The notes: generated by a model not told the origin, from the letters alone. Numbered from the stretch's first letter, positions 7,470 through 16,098 are shown. The stretch is DNA of 64,000 bases from Brevibacillus dissolubilis (GCF_006170445.1 NZ_VCNA01000006.1:186001-250000); one strand, 5' to 3'. Program-made: numbers and translations.

Positions 7470-8963
7470 TTGATTACAATTATTGAAAAGAAGCAAGAAT
7501 TGACCGACGTGACTTGTGATGAGCTGGTGATTGGCCTATACCAGAATCAAGGCTTGGAAGGGGCACTGGCACAGGTCAATCAGCGTCTGGACGGTGCATT
7601 AACCGGATTGCTTGAGGAGCAAGAGATTTCCGGCGAGGCGAAGCGTCTCTCCGTGGTTCATACATTCGGCAAGCTTGCTGCGAAAAAGCTCGTTTTCATC
7701 GGTCTCGGTGAGTGTGACACTCTGACTTACAACAAAGCCCGTGAATATACAGCCAAGCTGGTCAAGACGCTGACCAGTAACGGCGAGAACAAAACCGTAG
7801 CAATCTACCTCGGAGAAGACCACAAGCTGGAGGCTTCCCGACTGGCACAGGCTGTGACAGAGGCATTCCTGCTCGCTTCCTACAAATATGAAGGCTACCG
7901 CCAAAAGCCCAACACCAAAAAAGCACTCGCCAGCGTACAGCTGCTCGTAGACAGCAAAGACCTGGCAGCGGCAACAGCAGGTCACACACTCGGTCAGGCG
8001 ATGGCAGAAGGCACCAACCTCGCGCGCAATCTGGTCAATGAGCCTGCCAACTACCTGACGCCAACCGCGCTCAAAAACGAGATCGTCCAAGTGGCAGAAC
8101 GCTACAGCATGAGCTACGAGGTATTTGACAAAGCGAAGCTGACCGAGCTTGGCATGGGTGGCGTGCTTGCCGTAGCACAGGGAAGTGCACAGGAGCCGTA
8201 TGTGGTCGTAGTGAAGTACCAAGGCCGTGAGACGTGGGATGATGTGATTGGCCTGATCGGAAAAGGCGTCACCTTCGACACAGGCGGGATCTCTATCAAG
8301 CCGGTAGCGGGGATGGAAGAAATGAAATGCGATATGGGCGGCTCTGCTGCGGTCATCGGCACGCTGGAAATTCTGGGCCGTCTCAAGCCGGCAGTCAACG
8401 TCTTGATGGTGGTCGGCACCGTAGAAAACATGCCATCTGGCACAGCTTTCCGTCCGGGTGACGTAATCACGATGATGGGCGGCAAAACCGTGGAGATCAT
8501 CACGACAGATGCGGAGGGCCGTCTGGTGCTTGCAGATTGCATCACTTATGCCAAGGAGCAGGGTGTATCATGCCTGATCGATTGTGCCACACTGACAGGA
8601 GGTATCGTGGTCGCTCTGGGTACGGTCAGCTCCGGCGCGATGACCAACAACAGAGAGATGGTCACAGAAGTCCTTGCAAGTGCAGAGCAGGTGGGCGAGC
8701 GTCTGTGGGAACTGCCGCTTTTTGAAGAGTATGCAGAGCTGAACAAAAGCCGCTTCGCCGATCTGAAAAACTCCGGTGGCCGCTATGGTCATGCGATTAT
8801 TGCCGGGAAGTTCCTCGAAGTTTTTGTAGAGGATACACCATGGGTACACTTGGACAACGCAGGGACGGCTTATCTGAACTCCTCTTCTGACTTGTTTATC
8901 TCGGGAGCAACCGGGGCGATGACCCGCACGATCGCGCAATTCGTTTTGAACCGCAGCAACTAA
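7470..8963 (+). CDS. pepA: Cytosolic leucyl aminopeptidase (M17)
   Basis: 497 aa, the usual family length. The dinuclear metal and catalytic residues are all visible: Lys265 and Asp270 in GKGVTFDTGG, Lys277, Asp288 in MKCDMGG, and Asp347, Glu349 and Arg351 in the signature TTDAEGRLVLAD. It removes N-terminal residues from peptides in the cytoplasm. Translation starts at a TTG (7470) behind GAGGGAAGAG; no ATG is available nearby. In B. subtilis the orthologue (yuiE) also lies beside yuiABCD. The CoA-binding gene follows after 26 bases. Confidence 0.96.
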   Translation: MITIIEKKQELTDVTCDELVIGLYQNQGLEGALAQVNQRLDGALTGLLEEQEISGEAKRLSVVHTFGKLAAKKLVFIGLGECDTLTYNKAREYTAKLVKTLTSNGENKTVAIYLGEDHKLEASRLAQAVTEAFLLASYKYEGYRQKPNTKKALASVQLLVDSKDLAAATAGHTLGQAMAEGTNLARNLVNEPANYLTPTALKNEIVQVAERYSMSYEVFDKAKLTELGMGGVLAVAQGSAQEPYVVVVKYQGRETWDDVIGLIGKGVTFDTGGISIKPVAGMEEMKCDMGGSAAVIGTLEILGRLKPAVNVLMVVGTVENMPSGTAFRPGDVITMMGGKTVEIITTDAEGRLVLADCITYAKEQGVSCLIDCATLTGGIVVALGTVSSGAMTNNREMVTEVLASAEQVGERLWELPLFEEYAELNKSRFADLKNSGGRYGHAIIAGKFLEVFVEDTPWVHLDNAGTAYLNSSSDLFISGATGAMTRTIAQFVLNRSN

Positions 8964-8989
8964 AAAATTGATGAATAGAGGGTGATCTC

Positions 8990-9427
8990 ATGGCTTTTCA
9001 AAATCCAAGCACAGACCGTATCCGCGATCTCTTAATCGACGCGAAAACCATCGCAGTCGTAGGTCTTTCCAACAAGCCAGACCGCGCCAGCTACATGGTC
9101 TCTGAAGCGATGCAAAACGCAGGCTACCGCATTATTCCGGTCAACAAACTGATCGCAGGCGAAACCGTGCTCGGTGAAAAGGTGCTGGAATCTCTGGATC
9201 AAATCAACGAGCCGGTGGATATCGTCAATGTGTTCCGCCGCAGTGAAGAAACGCTGCCGGTTGCAGAGGAAACTGCGAAAATGTCTCAGAAACCAAAAGT
9301 CTTCTGGCTGCAGCAAGGCATCTATAATGAAGACTCAGCAGCAACCGTGACTGCAGCAGGCATCGAGCCTGTGATGGATCGCTGCATCAAGGTAGACCAC
9401 GCTCTTTTTGTGAAAGCATACAAGTAA
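8990..9427 (+). CDS. CoA-binding domain protein (YccU type)
   Basis: 145 aa, a single Rossmann-fold CoA-binding domain: IAVVGLSNKPDRASYMVSEA at the N-terminus, then YRIIPVNKL, and VFWLQQGIYNEDSAATV. These proteins are related to the nucleotide-binding half of succinyl-CoA synthetase, but the role of stand-alone copies is unknown. TAGAGGGTGA precedes the ATG. Probably cotranscribed with pepA; a terminator follows. Confidence 0.9.
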   Translation: MAFQNPSTDRIRDLLIDAKTIAVVGLSNKPDRASYMVSEAMQNAGYRIIPVNKLIAGETVLGEKVLESLDQINEPVDIVNVFRRSEETLPVAEETAKMSQKPKVFWLQQGIYNEDSAATVTAAGIEPVMDRCIKVDHALFVKAYK

Positions 9428-9446
9428 AGCATATGTCGAATAATGG

Positions 9447-9490
9447 AAAAGACTGTCTTCGTCGAGCATGGCGATGGCAGTCTTTTTATT
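9447..9490 (+). terminator. Terminator after the pepA operon
   Basis: AAAAGACTGTC pairs with GGCAGTCTTTTT, with an inner CGTCG/CGATG pairing. The region from here to 9694 is AT-rich and holds no gene; it presumably carries the chemoreceptor promoter, but I could not assign boxes with confidence. Confidence 0.8.
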
Positions 9491-9694
9491 TATTAACAAT
9501 ATATATTTTAGTGTAATATGTTCATTTTTCTGTATTTCTTTATTATATCAATTGGGAATAACTTGAATGACAAAAAGTTTTTGTTTTGGCGATATGGTGA
9601 AAAAAGTGTAGAATAATGTCGATGTCCATTTTACAATATAAAGACAAAACATCTAAGAAACCATCATCAGGACTATGGAAATGGGAGAATGCTG

Positions 9695-11485
9695 ATGAAA
9701 AAAACAGGTTCCATTGGAATTCGCGGAAAGCTGCTGCTGATGTTTGCGTTTTTGATTATCGTTCCTGTCGCTCTGTTAGGTTATCTGAGTTACTCGCAGA
9801 CACAGATCATGGAAGCTACCGTTTTGGTCGGTACAAAAGACAGCTTGGCGAACAGTTCGCCTGAGATAGCGGAAAATTTCGCTGAGTTTGAAAATTTACT
9901 TAGTGTGATTGCAGCCGATAAAAAAACGCGAATCGATTTGATTCAGCCGGGTGTGGTGTGGGAGAAGTTCGATAAGCTTCCCGCGATCAACCGTTCTGAA
10001 TTAACACAATATTACTCGGATCATTTTAGCAGCCTTGTCAGTCAGAATCCGTATGTGACAAGAGCTTTTTATGCTACGGACAACGGTTCCTACTATCCGG
10101 GACCGATTCCTGCAAATGAAGATCTGTCCAAGTTTGACCCGACCAATGAAGACTGGTATGGAGCCGCTTTTGATGAAAAAGGCAAAGTCGTCTGGGGCAA
10201 GTCGGTCTATGACGTGAAGACCCAGATGAACGAGATTACGCTGGCGCAGACAGTGGCAGACGACCAAGGGGAGATCATCGGCGTAGTCGGTCTCAATGTA
10301 GACCTGCGGGGGATGACACTGGCGGCCCGTCATGGCATCATGTATAACACGATTCTTGTGGCAGGGGTCTCCATCCTGATCGGACTGGGGCTTGCTTATT
10401 ATTTCTCCACCAGCCTGACCCGCCGTATCCAGCATGTGCGCTCCGGTCTGCTGCAGGTAGCAGAGGGCAACTACGCTGTCGCCTTGCCCGTGGATGGCAA
10501 AGATGAGATCACCGACGTATCGCGCAGTTTTAATGAAATGACCCAAGAGGTGCGGGAGCTGCTCACGCAAATCCGCTCTTCTGTTCAACAGCTGCATGCA
10601 AGCTCAGATACCGTGTCGGCCCATACCCGCAACAGCCTGCTCCAGCTCGAAGAAAGCGGACGGGCGATCACCCAGATCGCCGCTGGGGCCTCTTCCCAAG
10701 CGGAGGAGATCGACCACGGCAACCGTCTGGTGTGCGATGTGACGGACAAGATCGATGAGATGAGCGACGAAGTGGGGCAGATGGAAGCAGACAGCGAAAA
10801 GACGTATGCGACCAGCCAAGAGGGCATCGAGCAGATCAGAGAGATGGAGACGGCTGTCACCGAGAGCCAGAAAGCCATCGCCGATATCGTCCGCGAGATG
10901 AACGACCTGCAGCACAAATCACTGCGCGTCGCCGATATCATCTCCCTGATCGACAATATCGCCAGCCAGACCAACCTGCTCGCGTTGAACGCCGCGATTG
11001 AAGCAGCACGAGCCGGGGAGCATGGCAGAGGCTTTTCTGTCGTCGCCGATGAGGTGCGCAAGCTGGCCGAGCAGTCGAGCCGCTCGACCCAAGAGATCGC
11101 GGCCTTGCTCGGAGACATCACCAGTACGATCAACCATTCTGCCGGTCGGATCAGCGAGATGGAGCATGTCATCGGTGAGCAGAGCACTTCGTTTGACGGG
11201 GTGAAGATGCAGTTCAACGAGATCGCCGGATCGATCAATGAGATTCAGTCCAAGGCGAAGCACCTCGCGTCCAGCATGAAAGAGATCGGACAAATGCAGA
11301 ACAACATGCGCCAAAGCATCGCAAGCATCGCATCCGTCAGTGAGGAAGCGGCGGCCAGTGCAGAAGAAGTGGCGGCATCCAGTGACGAGCACCGTCAGGC
11401 TTTTGCGGCATTGGACGAGGCGGCGGTGGAGCTACGACATGCTGCCGAGGAACTGGAGCAGCAGGTCAACCGATTTCAGGTATGA
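9695..11485 (+). CDS. Methyl-accepting chemotaxis protein
   Basis: About 596 aa. N-terminal TM ([20 protein letters not shown]), a double-Cache-type extracellular sensor (residues about 35-215, with YPGPIPAN and [13 protein letters not shown]), a second TM ([19 protein letters not shown]), a HAMP domain, then a cytoplasmic signalling rod with the hairpin tip [20 protein letters not shown]. The tip binds CheA and CheW. The ATG at 9695 has GGGAG at proper spacing; the ATG two codons earlier is too close to it. A terminator follows. Confidence 0.95.
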   Translation: MKKTGSIGIRGKLLLMFAFLIIVPVALLGYLSYSQTQIMEATVLVGTKDSLANSSPEIAENFAEFENLLSVIAADKKTRIDLIQPGVVWEKFDKLPAINRSELTQYYSDHFSSLVSQNPYVTRAFYATDNGSYYPGPIPANEDLSKFDPTNEDWYGAAFDEKGKVVWGKSVYDVKTQMNEITLAQTVADDQGEIIGVVGLNVDLRGMTLAARHGIMYNTILVAGVSILIGLGLAYYFSTSLTRRIQHVRSGLLQVAEGNYAVALPVDGKDEITDVSRSFNEMTQEVRELLTQIRSSVQQLHASSDTVSAHTRNSLLQLEESGRAITQIAAGASSQAEEIDHGNRLVCDVTDKIDEMSDEVGQMEADSEKTYATSQEGIEQIREMETAVTESQKAIADIVREMNDLQHKSLRVADIISLIDNIASQTNLLALNAAIEAARAGEHGRGFSVVADEVRKLAEQSSRSTQEIAALLGDITSTINHSAGRISEMEHVIGEQSTSFDGVKMQFNEIAGSINEIQSKAKHLASSMKEIGQMQNNMRQSIASIASVSEEAAASAEEVAASSDEHRQAFAALDEAAVELRHAAEELEQQVNRFQV

Positions 11486-11492
11486 GGTAAGA

Positions 11493-11535
11493 TCCAAGAC
11501 GCGTCGGGGATCATTCGGCGTCTTGGACTTTTTCG
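11493..11535 (+). terminator. Terminator after the first chemoreceptor
   Basis: TCCAAGACGC pairs perfectly with GCGTCTTGGA and is followed by CTTTTTCGTTTT. Confidence 0.9.
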
Positions 11536-11638
11536 TTTTGGCAGTCATTTCTCCCCATAACTCTCTGACAAGCTTGCAGGGAATGGGGATTATATGATAA
11601 GAAAGGTGTAAGGATTTCATAAAAGGAGCGATGGCCAC

Positions 11639-12232
11639 ATGTTCTACGGCAAAACGGACGAAACCAAAGACCGCGTCCCACCGAATCAGAAGGTGACGAC
11701 AGGTTTCCCGGTGCTTCACTATGGTGATGTGCCTGAGTATAAAGAGGACTTGAGCGACTGGTCCTTCCGCATTTTTGGCTTGGTGGACAACGACGTGACA
11801 CTGACCTGGGAGCAGATCCAAGCCCTGCCGACCAACACCGCACAAAACGATATCCACTGCGTAACCGGCTGGAGCAAGCTGGACAACGAGTGGGAAGGCA
11901 TCCCAGCCGAAGAGATCGCGAAGCTGGCTGGCGTGAAGCCGGAAGCGAAGTATGTCGTGCTACACGCAGAAGAAGGCTGGACGGCGAATATGCCGCTGAC
12001 GGACTTCCTCACGCCGGGTAACCTGTTTGCGTTCAAGCACAATGGTGAGGTGCTGACACCTGATCACGGCTATCCAATGCGTTTTGTGATTCCGCACCTG
12101 TACTTCTGGAAAAGCGCGAAGTGGGTGAGAGGGATCGAGTTCGTGGAGAAGGACAAGGCTGGGTTCTGGGAGAAGAACGGGTATCATATGTACGGGGATC
12201 CGTGGAAGGAACAGAGATTTAGCTGGGATTGA
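11639..12232 (+). CDS. yuiH: Sulfite oxidase-like molybdopterin enzyme (YuiH)
   Basis: 197 aa, a single oxidoreductase molybdopterin domain of the sulfite oxidase fold. The Mo-ligating cysteine is Cys74 in IHCVTGWSK; GYPMRFVIPHLYFWKSAKWV is the conserved substrate/cofactor segment. It lacks a signal peptide, haem domain and dimerisation domain, as in B. subtilis YuiH, so it is a cytoplasmic Moco enzyme with unknown natural substrate. AAAGGAGCG precedes the ATG. Its last 28 coding bases recur, slightly diverged, at 14868-14895 on the far side of an AT-rich island. Confidence 0.92.
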   Translation: MFYGKTDETKDRVPPNQKVTTGFPVLHYGDVPEYKEDLSDWSFRIFGLVDNDVTLTWEQIQALPTNTAQNDIHCVTGWSKLDNEWEGIPAEEIAKLAGVKPEAKYVVLHAEEGWTANMPLTDFLTPGNLFAFKHNGEVLTPDHGYPMRFVIPHLYFWKSAKWVRGIEFVEKDKAGFWEKNGYHMYGDPWKEQRFSWD

Positions 12233-12241
12233 TAGGGAAAT

Positions 12242-12290
12242 AAAAAAGAGTCCGTTGCGATCAGATCTTGATCGCAACGGACTCAATTCT
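12242..12290. terminator. Bidirectional terminator hairpin
   Basis: GAGTCCGTTGCGATCA pairs with TGATCGCAACGGACTC around a short loop. The T-rich tail on the minus strand (AAAAAA on plus before the stem) is stronger than that on the plus strand, so it may have served the recombinase remnant as well as yuiH. Confidence 0.75.
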
Positions 12291-12851
12291 TATTGGCAAG
12301 CGATAACCGCGACCACATCTGAGTTAACGGAGATGCTCTCGAACAACTCGCGGATGATTTGCTTCTGTTCTGGTTCATTGAGAATGGCTCAGACTGAAAT
12401 AAACTGATCGAGTTGGTGCGTGTAGTTTTGCTTGTCCCATTTTTCTGATTCCTTTTTGGTAATCCCAGAAGCTGCTTCTTCAGGTGCTCTTCTTTCTTTC
12501 GGTCTTCTTCGGTTCTAGCTCGCAGATCCTCCGGGGAGATTGCGTCATCTGCATAAGCCAGTTGCCACTTCGCCTTACGTTTTATTACTTGTTCCAGTTC
12601 CAATGCTTTCCGTTGTTGCTCAATTTCATCGTGCTTATTCATGTCATTGAACTGTTGCTCGATGGATGATTCATAAAAGCCAGCCGGTGCATTGATGAAG
12701 GTCTCGATCATAACATCTTCCGCAATCATAGGCATGTCACATACTTCATAGTGAAAGCGACCAATGCACTTGTAACTTGTTCTTCGACCGTCGTTCACTT
12801 TCTTAGACGTTCCGATCATTGCGTGATCACATCGACCGCAGCGTAAAATCT
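12290..12851 (-). pseudogene. Decayed C-terminal part of a serine recombinase
   Basis: Reading from 12851 down, the frame gives LRCGRCDHAMIG, then SYKCIGRFHYEVC, the recombinase zinc beta-ribbon with its CxxC pairs, then a long helical segment rich in Glu and Lys. Near 12430 the frame shifts: the correct continuation in another frame is EKWDKQNYTHQLDQFISV, one in-frame stop, then ILNEPEQKQIIRELFESISV and a final stop at 12290. The catalytic resolvase domain is missing at the 5' end. So the gene is truncated, frameshifted and nonsense-bearing: the relic of an integrase or transposon recombinase. Confidence 0.85.
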
Positions 12852-13035
12852 ACTTAGACTATAGAAAACCAGTTTATGCGGAAAAAACTCGGGGGTACGT
12901 TGTGATGTATTTCTTATCTTACTAAAACGAAACCCGTATGAATAATAATTGATATGGAAAGGGAATCCAAAAGTGATTATACTCAATATACAGAGGAGGG
13001 TACGAATTACTGATTCTAATGAAAGTGGTGGGCTT

Positions 13036-13452
13036 ATGCAAATTGATAAAAATGATCAACCGATACTCATATACCTTTTTGTCTCTGAGGAAGCTTATCA
13101 AGAAAAAAATGAGGAGAAGGAGGATGGGGATGATAAGGAAAGGCTGGTTATTATCGATCCAATAATAGGATTAATATTTAGGGAGTTACCTCATTCCGAT
13201 TTTAGTTTTATGATTAACGCAGCATTAACCAATTGTAATGAAAATCGACTATATGAACCAATAGCAGCCATAGTTTCACCGCAAGGCGAAACAATAGAAA
13301 CACGAAAGTTTCAATCTTTCATGACCCATACTGGCTCTTATCAATTTGGTGGAGAATGTACCGTTGATATTGCTCACCCAGGACTATATAAAGTGGTTTT
13401 ACTATTAGATAATAAAGAAATAGGGAGAACCTGCTTTGAGGTTAGGAGTTGA
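13036..13452 (+). CDS. Beta-rich protein of unknown function, first gene of an island module
   Basis: About 138 aa from the ATG at 13036. The start is uncertain: GAGGAGGG lies at 12992-12999 but its nearest downstream in-frame codon is an ATT, and a GTG at 12973 would add 21 residues. The C-terminal part (AHPGLYKVVLLLDNKEIGRT) has the alternating pattern of an immunoglobulin-like strand pair and resembles the end of DUF6941-type proteins. The centre has a Glu/Asp/Lys-rich loop (EEKEDGDDKE). No signal peptide. Codon use is clearly more AT-rich than in neighbouring genes. The next gene begins 6 bases after its stop. Confidence 0.6.
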   Translation: MQIDKNDQPILIYLFVSEEAYQEKNEEKEDGDDKERLVIIDPIIGLIFRELPHSDFSFMINAALTNCNENRLYEPIAAIVSPQGETIETRKFQSFMTHTGSYQFGGECTVDIAHPGLYKVVLLLDNKEIGRTCFEVRS

Positions 13453-13458
13453 TTAAGG

Positions 13459-14235
13459 GTGAGTGAATATGGTAAACAAGGTACGAAGTCAACTTCAAAT
13501 GTAGTACCATTAAGAAACGATTATGGGATTGTTGGTAGTAATCCATTGCTTGATCAACCTTCAAAAAGCACGAATAATGATCTAATGTCTCGTGATGAAG
13601 CAATAGGATTTTTAGGTCAAAGATTGGATCAAATTTATTATCTTCTCTCGGATAGATCCATTGCGTATACTTCCAACGGTATGGGGAATGGGGGTGGCGG
13701 AGGTATGGATGAATTAGGAAGAAGGGTAGCCGTATTAGAAAAGAAAGTTGACGATATTGACGTAAAACTTCAAACTGTCTCTCAAGACATAAGATCTGTT
13801 AGGGAACAATTGCGAGAGTTACCTCACACCCTAAATCTGGAATTATCTAAAACAATCGCAGAAAATATTAAAGGGTTGCCAAGTGAGGATAAAATCAAGG
13901 TTATCGTTACAGAGACACTAGAGAAATATCCTAGTGAAGATAAGGTGAAAAACATCGTTAATGATTCCGTAGTGAAGCTACCAGATGAAAATAAAATGAA
14001 ACTAATTGTAGCTGAGCAAAAGGAGGAAATTTTTAAAGAGATAAAGGCATCTCGAAAGCAATTGCTAACCTGGTTACTTGGTGTACCATCAGCATTGTGG
14101 ATGCTATCCTTAATTTATAATACTTATATTGCTCCAAATTTACAGCAAACTCCAAACAAACCGGCGGTAGTATCAAATCAAACTAATTCTAACAACGGGG
14201 TTAATGTTGTACCAAATCAGAATAATCACAAATAA
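13459..14235 (+). CDS. Coiled-coil, single-TM protein with 17-residue repeats
   Basis: 258 aa, GTG start directly after gene 13036-13452, so translationally coupled. Order: a disordered N-terminus, a helical segment (about 44-66, DEAIGFLGQRLDQIYYLLSD), a Gly-rich linker (79-82), a coiled coil (84-120), three exact 17-residue repeats opening LPSEDKIK (140), YPSEDKVK (157) and LPDENKMK (174), one hydrophobic segment (about 202-224) and an Asn/Gln-rich tail. Topology suggests a membrane-anchored, mostly cytoplasmic rod. I do not recognise the family. AT-rich like its partner, consistent with horizontal acquisition. Confidence 0.75.
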   Translation: MSEYGKQGTKSTSNVVPLRNDYGIVGSNPLLDQPSKSTNNDLMSRDEAIGFLGQRLDQIYYLLSDRSIAYTSNGMGNGGGGGMDELGRRVAVLEKKVDDIDVKLQTVSQDIRSVREQLRELPHTLNLELSKTIAENIKGLPSEDKIKVIVTETLEKYPSEDKVKNIVNDSVVKLPDENKMKLIVAEQKEEIFKEIKASRKQLLTWLLGVPSALWMLSLIYNTYIAPNLQQTPNKPAVVSNQTNSNNGVNVVPNQNNHK

Positions 14236-14612
14236 CGTTTAGTTAGGAAAAAAGGATTTCCTAGTTTATGAAATTTGTTTGACTCCTATACCTCATTCAA
14301 GAATACATAGTTCAAATCAGCATATCAATTTAGTGTTTGTTTTTTATGAGTTCTGGGGAGCGTGCTTTATACATGGAGGTCAAACTAAACATTATTTATC
14401 GTAACAGGAACCTAGTAGGTAGGTACTCTTCGTTGAAACGATGTAGATAAGATTCTAAACCTTTCAAATATGATTGGGCAATCTCCCCGCAGAATTCAAG
14501 CCTAAAATAAGGAAGTGGGGCGATGAGATAGTAACATGAAAATGAATGGAACAAGGAGCCAGCCGGGCAGATAACCGGGTGGCTTTTTGTATTAATAAGG
14601 AGATGAATATTC
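14236..14612 (+). other. AT-rich intergenic stretch with a probable hairpin
   Basis: No supported gene on either strand. Near its end (14556-14589) AGCCAGCCGGG and CCGGGTGGCTTTTTG form an imperfect stem followed by T residues, which could terminate the two-gene module. Confidence 0.45.
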
Positions 14613-14819
14613 ATGACGAAAGAACAACCTGCTACAAATTTCGGTATTACGATCACTGGTGATATCGGTCAAGCAATCCACGATCTGTAACTCTTTACCG
14701 CTACTGTTCAATGGGCGACAGAAGCACTCAACGAATTCAATGCAGCCTCCGACGATGCGCTTGATCAAGCAGGGCAACTTGCCGATAAATGCGGTTATGG
14801 ACTGTCAACACTAAACTAG
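14613..14819 (+). pseudogene. Small gene broken by a nonsense codon and by an inverted repeat
   Basis: AATAAGGAGATG gives a strong ribosome site for the ATG at 14613. The frame reads MTKEQPATNFGITITGD and IGQAIHDL, then TAA at 14688-14690. The same frame stays open afterwards (TVQWATEALNEFNAASDD, DALDQAGQLADKCGYG) until a TAG at 14817-14819 inside the left arm of the inverted repeat at 14799-14858. So either a 25-aa peptide is made, or a gene of at least 60 codons lost function by a stop codon and lost its 3' end to the repeat. No family recognised. Confidence 0.5.
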
Positions 14820-14858
14820 ACAACTTTTTTAAGGTGTCTAGTTTAGTGTTGACAGTCC
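14799..14858. repeat. 24-bp perfect inverted repeat, possible IS ends
   Basis: The left arm 14799-14822 (GGACTGTCAACACTAAACTA then GACA) is the exact complement of 14835-14858, separated by 12 bases including a T run. Arms this long and perfect resemble the two ends of an insertion sequence brought together by internal deletion. It is not a normal terminator because no T run follows the right arm. Confidence 0.7.
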
Positions 14859-14861
14859 AGG

Positions 14862-14897
14862 AATCCCTGGAAGGAACAGAGATTCAGCTGGGATTAA
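14862..14897 (+). pseudogene. Remnant of a second yuiH 3' end
   Basis: In frame this reads NPWKEQRFSWD and a TAA stop, against DPWKEQRFSWD and TGA at the end of yuiH. The 28 bases 14868-14895 match 12203-12230 with one synonymous T-to-C change, and weaker similarity continues into the downstream AAGAGT...TTGC...ATC region of the yuiH terminator. The rest of the second copy is absent. Confidence 0.75.
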
Positions 14898-14989
14898 TAA
14901 AAAGGTAAGAGTGGACCATTGCAATCCGCTTAACCTCGAATTCGTGATGAACACCTCATGCAATGCTCCGACAGCTTGAATAAATAAAC

Positions 14990-15027
14990 AAAAGATGACT
15001 CCTGATTGATCGAGAGTCATCTTTTTT
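14990..15027 (+). terminator. Rho-independent terminator
   Basis: AAAAGATGACTC pairs with GAGTCATCTTTT and is followed by more T residues. From 14898 to 15197 there is otherwise no supported gene. Confidence 0.88.
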
Positions 15028-15197
15028 ATGGAAGTCCTACATCTCATCCCCATCAACAACAGGATACGCCTAGCATCGTTACACTTGACCCCATCTGTTA
15101 TCGAGTAGACATACAGATAGAATTTTTGCGTAAATCTATATCTTACTTATTTTTCCTGATACTATTATCCATATAAAAACGTCCAGGAGGGGAACTC

Positions 15198-16028
15198 ATG
15201 TCATCACCGAAACATCTCGAATTACCACCAGCATTACAACCCTATCGAGAAACGCTGGAAAAAACCGTACGCCCATCCATCCACATCACCGCACGCCGAG
15301 GAAACCCATCTTTATTCCAAAGCAAGTTCGGCGGATATCCCTACCTTCCACGCAACGCCGAGCATCCGAAAGACGAACACGGAGAACCGATGATGCTACT
15401 CGCTCAGCTCAACTTCGAGGAACTCCCCCGACTCGACTATCTGCCTGCAAAAGGCATCCTCCAGTTTTTTATCGCCTATGGCGATGATGTCTACGGCCTT
15501 GATTTCGATGATCAGACCAACCAGAAGAATTTCCGCACGGTGTATTATCCAGAGGTTGTTCAGGATGAAGCTTTGCTAGTCACCGATTTTGCATACCTGG
15601 ACGAAGCAGATGACGAGATGGCTCCGTTTACAGGAGAATACGCGCTGTCCTTTGAGCTGACATCCGAGGCGATCAGCATGCCGGACTACCGTTTTGATCA
15701 GGTGACTGCTGGGCTTATCGACTTGGATCAGAAAGTGGAAGTGGACGGGAAAACAACAGACATGTGGAGTGTCTGCTCCGATTATTTGTCTGGCTTCGGA
15801 CATAAAATCGGGGGATATCCGACATTCACCCAAACAGATCCGCGTCACGACGATAATGAATACGCGGGTTACGAGATCCTGCTTCTTCAGATCGACACGG
15901 ACTATAGCGAAAAAGATGGTACGGACATCATGTGGGGAGATGCGGGAGTCGCTAATTTCTTCATAAAAGAAGAGGATCTGCGGCAACTGAATTTTTCAAA
16001 AGTGCTGTACAATTGGGACTGCTCGTAA
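15198..16028 (+). CDS. ywqG: DUF1963 family protein (YwqG-like)
   Basis: 276 aa with the DUF1963 features: GGYPYLPRNAEHPKDEHGEP near the N-terminus, LLAQLNFEELP, GILQFFIAYGDDVYG and GHKIGGYPTFTQTDPR near the C-terminus. The fold is a duplicated beta structure seen in YwqG; no activity is established. TCCAGGAGGGG precedes the ATG. Monocistronic, followed by a terminator shared with a converging gene. Confidence 0.92.
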   Translation: MSSPKHLELPPALQPYRETLEKTVRPSIHITARRGNPSLFQSKFGGYPYLPRNAEHPKDEHGEPMMLLAQLNFEELPRLDYLPAKGILQFFIAYGDDVYGLDFDDQTNQKNFRTVYYPEVVQDEALLVTDFAYLDEADDEMAPFTGEYALSFELTSEAISMPDYRFDQVTAGLIDLDQKVEVDGKTTDMWSVCSDYLSGFGHKIGGYPTFTQTDPRHDDNEYAGYEILLLQIDTDYSEKDGTDIMWGDAGVANFFIKEEDLRQLNFSKVLYNWDCS

Positions 16029-16098
16029 GGCTGATCTGGAGCGATAAAGATAGCAATAACGATTGGCGATAGAGTACGACGATATCATAACGATGTCA

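Noticed and set aside
12203-12230. yuiH 28-base repeats as a classic tyrosine-integrase attachment pair
   Set aside because: The only recombinase relic is a serine type, which uses very short cores, and the synonymous change plus extended similarity point to diverged homologous sequence rather than a fresh att duplication.
14396-14656. 86-codon minus-strand frame with hydrophobic segments
   Set aside because: It overlaps the strong ribosome site and start of the small broken gene, has no ribosome site of its own and no recognisable family.
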